DNA from: JBAZDC01 sp041654595
Lineage (GTDB): Bacteria > Pseudomonadota > Gammaproteobacteria > Burkholderiales > Burkholderiaceae_B
Direction of reading: 5' to 3'
Length of the DNA: 36,526 nt
Assembly: GCA_964551305.1 (NCBI GenBank)
Contig: CAZKBT010000034.1
Span: 1-36,526, forward strand
This document shows positions 32,737-36,526 of the stretch, in pieces; the first letter of the stretch is position 1; every line of letters starts with the position of its first letter. Under the pieces are notes generated by a model that was not told the DNA's origin, made no database searches, and saw only the letters and a list, made by a program, of their open reading frames with translations. The position numbers and the translations under genes were made by a program.

Positions 32737-33237
32737 ATGCACACCCCCTCCGACTCCACTGAATTCGACCCCGACGACGAGTTCATCCAGCGCGCGGCGC
32801 AACAAGCCGTGGATCGCCATCGGTCGCAAAAAGGCAATCTGCTGCCCATTTTGCACGACGTCCAGCATGCGCTGGGCTGCATCCCCTCTTCGGCGGTCGC
32901 CACCCTGGCATCGGCGCTCCAGCTATCGCGCGCTGAAATCCATGGCGTCATCAGTTTCTATGCCCATTTCCGCTCCGAAAGACCCTGTCCGATCTTGCTG
33001 GAAGTATGCCGCGCCGAAGCCTGTCAGGCCATGGGCGGCGACGCGCTGGCGGATCATGCCCGCCGGCGCCTGGGCTGCGATTTCCATCAATCCGCCGCCA
33101 ACGGATCCGCGACGCTGGAACCGGTATATTGCCTGGGGCTCTGTGCCCAATCACCCGCCGTCATGGTCAACGGCAAACCCTATGCGCGCATGTCCGCCGA
33201 CAAGCTTGACCTCGTGCTGGCGGCCGAAGGGTGTTGA
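32737..33237 (+). CDS. fdsG: NAD-dependent formate dehydrogenase gamma subunit
   Basis: FdsG is the NuoE-like electron-transfer subunit of the soluble, molybdenum NAD-formate dehydrogenase. The 166-residue protein binds a [2Fe-2S] cluster through C91, C96, C132 and C136 (EVCRAEACQA and YCLGLC). I chose ATG 32737 because AGGGA precedes it by nine bases; the frame is open upstream across the operator region, without similarity. fdsB starts one base after its stop region (TGAAATG), so fdsG-fdsB-fdsA form one operon. Confidence 0.94.
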   Translation: MHTPSDSTEFDPDDEFIQRAAQQAVDRHRSQKGNLLPILHDVQHALGCIPSSAVATLASALQLSRAEIHGVISFYAHFRSERPCPILLEVCRAEACQAMGGDALADHARRRLGCDFHQSAANGSATLEPVYCLGLCAQSPAVMVNGKPYARMSADKLDLVLAAEGC

Positions 33238-33238
33238 A

Positions 33239-34807
33239 ATGAACACGCGTATTTTCGTTCCCCGCGACACGGCGGCCATCGCGGTCGGCGCCGACGACGT
33301 CGCATCGGCCATCACGGCCCAAGCCCAGGCCCTCGGCCTGGACGTCCAGATCGTGCGCAACGGCTCGCGCGGACTGCTGTGGCTGGAAACCCTGGTCGAG
33401 ATCGACACGCCTGCGGGCCGCATCGCCTACGGCCCCGTGCAGGCCGACGACGTGCCCGGACTGTTCGAGGCCGGCTGGCTGGACGGCTCGCCCCACCCGC
33501 TCCGTCATGGCCCGACCGACGAGATCCCCTACCTGAAAAACCAGGAACGGCTGACCTTCGCCCGTGTCGGGATCATCGACCCCTTGTCCCTGGCCGACTA
33601 TCAGGCGCACGGCGGCTACGCCGGACTGCGAAACGCCCTGGCCATGGCGCCTGAAGCCATCGTCGGCGAGGTCGTCGATTCGGGACTGCGGGGCCGCGGC
33701 GGCGCCGCCTTCCCCACCGGCATCAAATGGAAAACCGTACTGGCCACTCCGGCCCTGCAAAAATACGTCGTGTGCAATGCGGACGAAGGCGATTCAGGCA
33801 CGTTCTCCGATCGCCTGCTCATGGAAGGCGATCCCTACACCTTGATCGAAGGCATGACGATCGCCGGCATCGCCGTGGGCGCAAACTACGGCTACGTCTA
33901 CGTGCGTTCCGAATACCCGTATGCCGTCGACGTGCTGGCTCGCGCCATCGAACAGGCCCGCCGGACGGGTTGGCTCGGTTCCGACATCCAGGGCAGCGGC
34001 CGCGCCTTCGACATGGAAGTGCGCACCGCGGCCGGCGCCTACATCTGCGGCGAAGAAACGTCGCTGCTGGAAAGCCTGGAGGGCAAGCGCGGCCTGGTGC
34101 GCGCCAAGCCGCCACTGCCCGCCATCCAGGGCTTGTTCGGGCAGCCCACCGTCATCAACAACGTCATTTCGCTGGCGTCGGTGCCGATCATCCTGGACAA
34201 AGGCGCCGCCTACTACCGCGACTACGGCATGGGAAGATCGCGCGGCACCTTGCCCTTCCAGCTGGCCGGCAACCTCAAACGCGGCGGGCTGGTGGAAAAG
34301 GCCTTCGGCCTGACCCTGCGCCAGCTGCTGTTCGACTTCGGCGGCGGCAGCGCCAGCGGCAGGCCGCTGCGCGCCGTCCAGGTTGGCGGCCCGCTGGGCG
34401 CCTACCTGCCCGAATCGCAATGGGACGTCCCCCTGGATTACGAGGCCTACATGGGCATATCCGCCATGCTCGGACACGGCGGCCTGGTTGCCTTCGACGA
34501 CACCGTGGACATGGCCGGCATGGCGCAATACGCCATGGAGTTCTGCGCCGTCGAATCCTGCGGCAAGTGCACGCCCTGTCGAGTCGGCGCCGTGCGCGGC
34601 GTCGAAGTCATCCAGAAGATCCGCCGCGACGACCAGCGCGAGCATCAGGTCCATCTGCTGCGCGACCTGTGCGACACCATGTTCTCCGGGTCGCTGTGCG
34701 CGCTGGGCGGCATGACACCCTATCCCGTGCTGTCCGCATTGAACCATTTCCCCCAAGACTTCGGCTTGCCGGCCACCCAGCCGGCGTCCGACGAAGCCAC
34801 AGCCTGA
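33239..34807 (+). CDS. fdsB: NAD-dependent formate dehydrogenase beta subunit
   Basis: FdsB is the NuoF-like diaphorase subunit that passes electrons from FdsA to NAD+ through FMN and a [4Fe-4S] cluster. The 522-residue protein has the FMN loop RGRGGAAFPTG (151-161), the nucleotide-binding ICGEETSLLESLEGKRG, and cluster ligands C441, C444, C447 and C487 (SCGKCTPC...SLC). About 100 N-terminal residues precede the NuoF core, as in the Cupriavidus protein of about the same length. It begins at the ATG of TGAAATG after fdsG. Confidence 0.95.
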   Translation: MNTRIFVPRDTAAIAVGADDVASAITAQAQALGLDVQIVRNGSRGLLWLETLVEIDTPAGRIAYGPVQADDVPGLFEAGWLDGSPHPLRHGPTDEIPYLKNQERLTFARVGIIDPLSLADYQAHGGYAGLRNALAMAPEAIVGEVVDSGLRGRGGAAFPTGIKWKTVLATPALQKYVVCNADEGDSGTFSDRLLMEGDPYTLIEGMTIAGIAVGANYGYVYVRSEYPYAVDVLARAIEQARRTGWLGSDIQGSGRAFDMEVRTAAGAYICGEETSLLESLEGKRGLVRAKPPLPAIQGLFGQPTVINNVISLASVPIILDKGAAYYRDYGMGRSRGTLPFQLAGNLKRGGLVEKAFGLTLRQLLFDFGGGSASGRPLRAVQVGGPLGAYLPESQWDVPLDYEAYMGISAMLGHGGLVAFDDTVDMAGMAQYAMEFCAVESCGKCTPCRVGAVRGVEVIQKIRRDDQREHQVHLLRDLCDTMFSGSLCALGGMTPYPVLSALNHFPQDFGLPATQPASDEATA

Positions 34808-34821
34808 GGAGACCCGCCGCC

Positions 34822-36526
34822 ATGCTCGAAACCATACTGAAGCGCGAGCGCGATCTCGGCACGCCGGCCAAAACCAGCGCCAACACGGTCCGCGCCACCA
34901 TCGACGGCACGCCCATCGAAGTGCCCGAAGGCACGTCCGTCATGCGCGCCGCCGCCGAAGCGGGCATCAACATACCCAAGCTTTGCGCCACCGACAGCCT
35001 CGAAGCCTTCGGATCCTGCCGCCTGTGCCTGGTGCAGATCGAAAACCGCCGCGGCTATCCCGCCTCCTGTACGACCCCCGTGGAAGAAGGAATGGTGATC
35101 TGGACCGAGACGCCCAAGCTGCACGAGCTGCGCCGCAACGTCATGGAGCTGTACATTTCCGACCATCCCCTGGACTGCCTGACCTGCCCCGCCAACGGCG
35201 ACTGCGAGCTGCAGGACATGGCCGGCGTCGTGGGCCTGCGCAGCGTGCGCTACGGCTTCGACGGCGCCAATCATCTGTCCGACGCCACGGACGCCTCCAA
35301 CCCTTATTTCGCCTACGACTCCAGCAAATGCATCGTCTGCAGCCGCTGCGTGCGCGCATGCGAAGAAGTGCAAGGCACCTTTGCGCTGACCATAGACGGA
35401 CGCGGCTTCGAATCCCGCATCGCCGCGGGCCAGAAACAGGACTTCATGGACAGCGAATGCGTATCGTGCGGCGCCTGCGTGCAGGCGTGCCCGACGTCCT
35501 CGCTCATGGAAAAATCCGTCATCATGATGGGGCAAGCCGAGCACGCCGTCATCACCACCTGCGCCTATTGCGGCGTGGGCTGCGGCTTCAAGGCGGAAAT
35601 GAAAGGCCAGGAAGTCGTGCGCATGACGCCCTGGAAAGACGGCAAGGCCAATCGCGGCCATGCCTGCGTCAAGGGCCGCTTTGCCTGGGGCTATGCCACG
35701 CACCGGGACCGCGTCCTCAAGCCCATGATACGCAAGAGCATCGCCGATCCCTGGCGGGAGGTCTCCTGGGACGAGGCGCTGAATCACGCCGCCTCCGAGA
35801 TCAAGCGCATCCAAGCCAAGTACGGCACGGGTTCGGTCGGGGGCATCACCTCCTCGCGCTGCACCAACGAAGAAACCTACCTCGTCCAGAAACTGGTGCG
35901 CGCGGCATTCGGCAACAATAACGTCGACACCTGCGCGCGGGTCTGCCACTCGCCCACCGGCTACGGCCTGAAAACCACCTTGGGCGAATCGGCCGGCACC
36001 CAGACCTTCGACTCCGTCATGCATGCCGACGTGGTCATCGTCATGGGCGCCAACCCCAGCGCCGCCCACCCGGTGTTCGCGTCGCGCCTGAAACGGCGCC
36101 TGCGCCAGGGCGCCAAGCTGATCGTCATCGACCCGCGCGTCACGGAACTGGTCAGCTCGCCTCACATCAAGGCCGATTTCCACTTGCCGGTTCGACCGGG
36201 CACCAATACCGCCATACTGACCGCCATGGCCCACGTCATCGCCACCGAACGACTGATCGACGAAGCCTTCGTCGCCGAGCGTTGCGAAACGAAGGCCTTC
36301 GAGCAATGGCGCGAATTCGTGTCCCAGGAACAGCACTCGCCCGAAGCCACGGAGTCCATCACCGGCTGCCGGGCCGCCGACGTGCGCGGCGCGGCCCGGC
36401 TGTTCGCCCGGCAACCCAACGGCGCGATCTACTACGGATTGGGCGTCACCGAACACAGCCAGGGCTCGACGACCGTCATGGCCATCGCCAACCTGGCCAT
36501 GGCCACCGGCAACCTGGGCCGCGAAG
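34822..36526 (+). CDS. fdsA: NAD-dependent formate dehydrogenase alpha subunit, 3'-truncated by the window edge
   Basis: FdsA is the catalytic subunit that oxidises formate to CO2 at a bis-MGD molybdenum centre. 568 codons are visible and the frame is still open at the edge. Domains in order: NuoG-like [2Fe-2S] (C55, C66, C69, C83); His-ligated [4Fe-4S] (H115, C119, C122, C128); two ferredoxin clusters (C170-C180 and C213-C223); then the molybdopterin domain with its own cluster (C247, C250, C254, C282). The Mo ligand is cysteine C375 followed by H376 (ARVCHSPTG), encoded by TGC, so it is not a selenoprotein. GAGGAG precedes the ATG. The neighbouring moa/moe/mob genes make its cofactor. Confidence 0.96.
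   Translation, partial: MLETILKRERDLGTPAKTSANTVRATIDGTPIEVPEGTSVMRAAAEAGINIPKLCATDSLEAFGSCRLCLVQIENRRGYPASCTTPVEEGMVIWTETPKLHELRRNVMELYISDHPLDCLTCPANGDCELQDMAGVVGLRSVRYGFDGANHLSDATDASNPYFAYDSSKCIVCSRCVRACEEVQGTFALTIDGRGFESRIAAGQKQDFMDSECVSCGACVQACPTSSLMEKSVIMMGQAEHAVITTCAYCGVGCGFKAEMKGQEVVRMTPWKDGKANRGHACVKGRFAWGYATHRDRVLKPMIRKSIADPWREVSWDEALNHAASEIKRIQAKYGTGSVGGITSSRCTNEETYLVQKLVRAAFGNNNVDTCARVCHSPTGYGLKTTLGESAGTQTFDSVMHADVVIVMGANPSAAHPVFASRLKRRLRQGAKLIVIDPRVTELVSSPHIKADFHLPVRPGTNTAILTAMAHVIATERLIDEAFVAERCETKAFEQWREFVSQEQHSPEATESITGCRAADVRGAARLFARQPNGAIYYGLGVTEHSQGSTTVMAIANLAMATGNLGRE

Noticed and set aside
35944..35946. Possible selenocysteine at the FdsA molybdenum ligand
   Set aside because: The codon is TGC (Cys375), not TGA, so no recoding is needed.
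34720..36456. Long open frame on the minus strand opposite fdsB and fdsA
   Set aside because: It is the antisense of strongly supported formate dehydrogenase subunits; Gly/Ala/His-rich composition, no motif.

Overview
The window is GC-rich, densely coding chromosomal DNA of a betaproteobacterium, most likely Burkholderiales and probably Alcaligenaceae (Bordetella/Achromobacter/Pusillimonas-like). This placement rests on protein character and gene order (glyQ-glyS-gmhB-acyltransferase-YgjP-like protease-gloA; amgK-murU divergent from lptD-surA-rsmA; fdsGBA formate dehydrogenase), not on a search. I see no tRNA, rRNA, CRISPR array, insertion sequence, integrase, phage gene or attachment site. 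About 36 protein genes are supported; pcnB is cut by the left edge and fdsA by the right edge.

Layout. (1) 1-1668: poly(A) polymerase and folK. (2) 1772-4152, minus strand: an enoyl-CoA hydratase/isomerase, then class I fumarase. (3) 4328-11191, plus strand: a tightly packed run of glyQ, glyS, gmhB, a PlsC-like acyltransferase, a YgjP-like metalloprotease, glyoxalase I and a fused SpmA-SpmB membrane protein. (4) 11188-15860, minus strand: the outer-membrane assembly operon lptD-surA-rsmA, divergent from the peptidoglycan-recycling pair amgK-murU (15986-17748), which is followed by a membrane-anchored coiled-coil protein. (5) 18611-21085, minus strand: the methionine ABC importer metN-metI-metQ. 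(6) 21371-24579: Mn-type superoxide dismutase, a hotdog thioesterase, biotin synthase and a DMT-family transporter. (7) 24611-26587, minus strand: an MFS transporter and a Prx5-type peroxiredoxin. (8) 26731-36526: a molybdenum-cofactor and formate-dehydrogenase block.

The last block is the most coherent functional unit. moaC-moaD-moaE-moaB-moeA run rightward and meet moaA-mobA running leftward. moaA-mobA lie in one overlapping unit with a regulator that joins a ModE-like winged helix to a periplasmic-binding-protein-like domain. That regulator is divergent from fdsG-fdsB-fdsA, the NAD-dependent molybdenum formate dehydrogenase. The intergenic region between them is AT-rich and carries two copies of TATATG-N9-ACATAT plus an extra TATATG half-site, which makes it a strong candidate operator. 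Cofactor synthesis and the enzyme that uses the cofactor are therefore physically, and probably transcriptionally, linked.

I found no clear evidence of a wholly new system. The observations most worth a second look are the paired operator-like boxes before fdsG, an insertion of about 28 residues inside the nucleotide-binding loop of MobA, a Fur-like site and perfect inverted repeat overlapping a candidate sodA promoter, and two palindromes in the unusually AT-rich leader of bioB.
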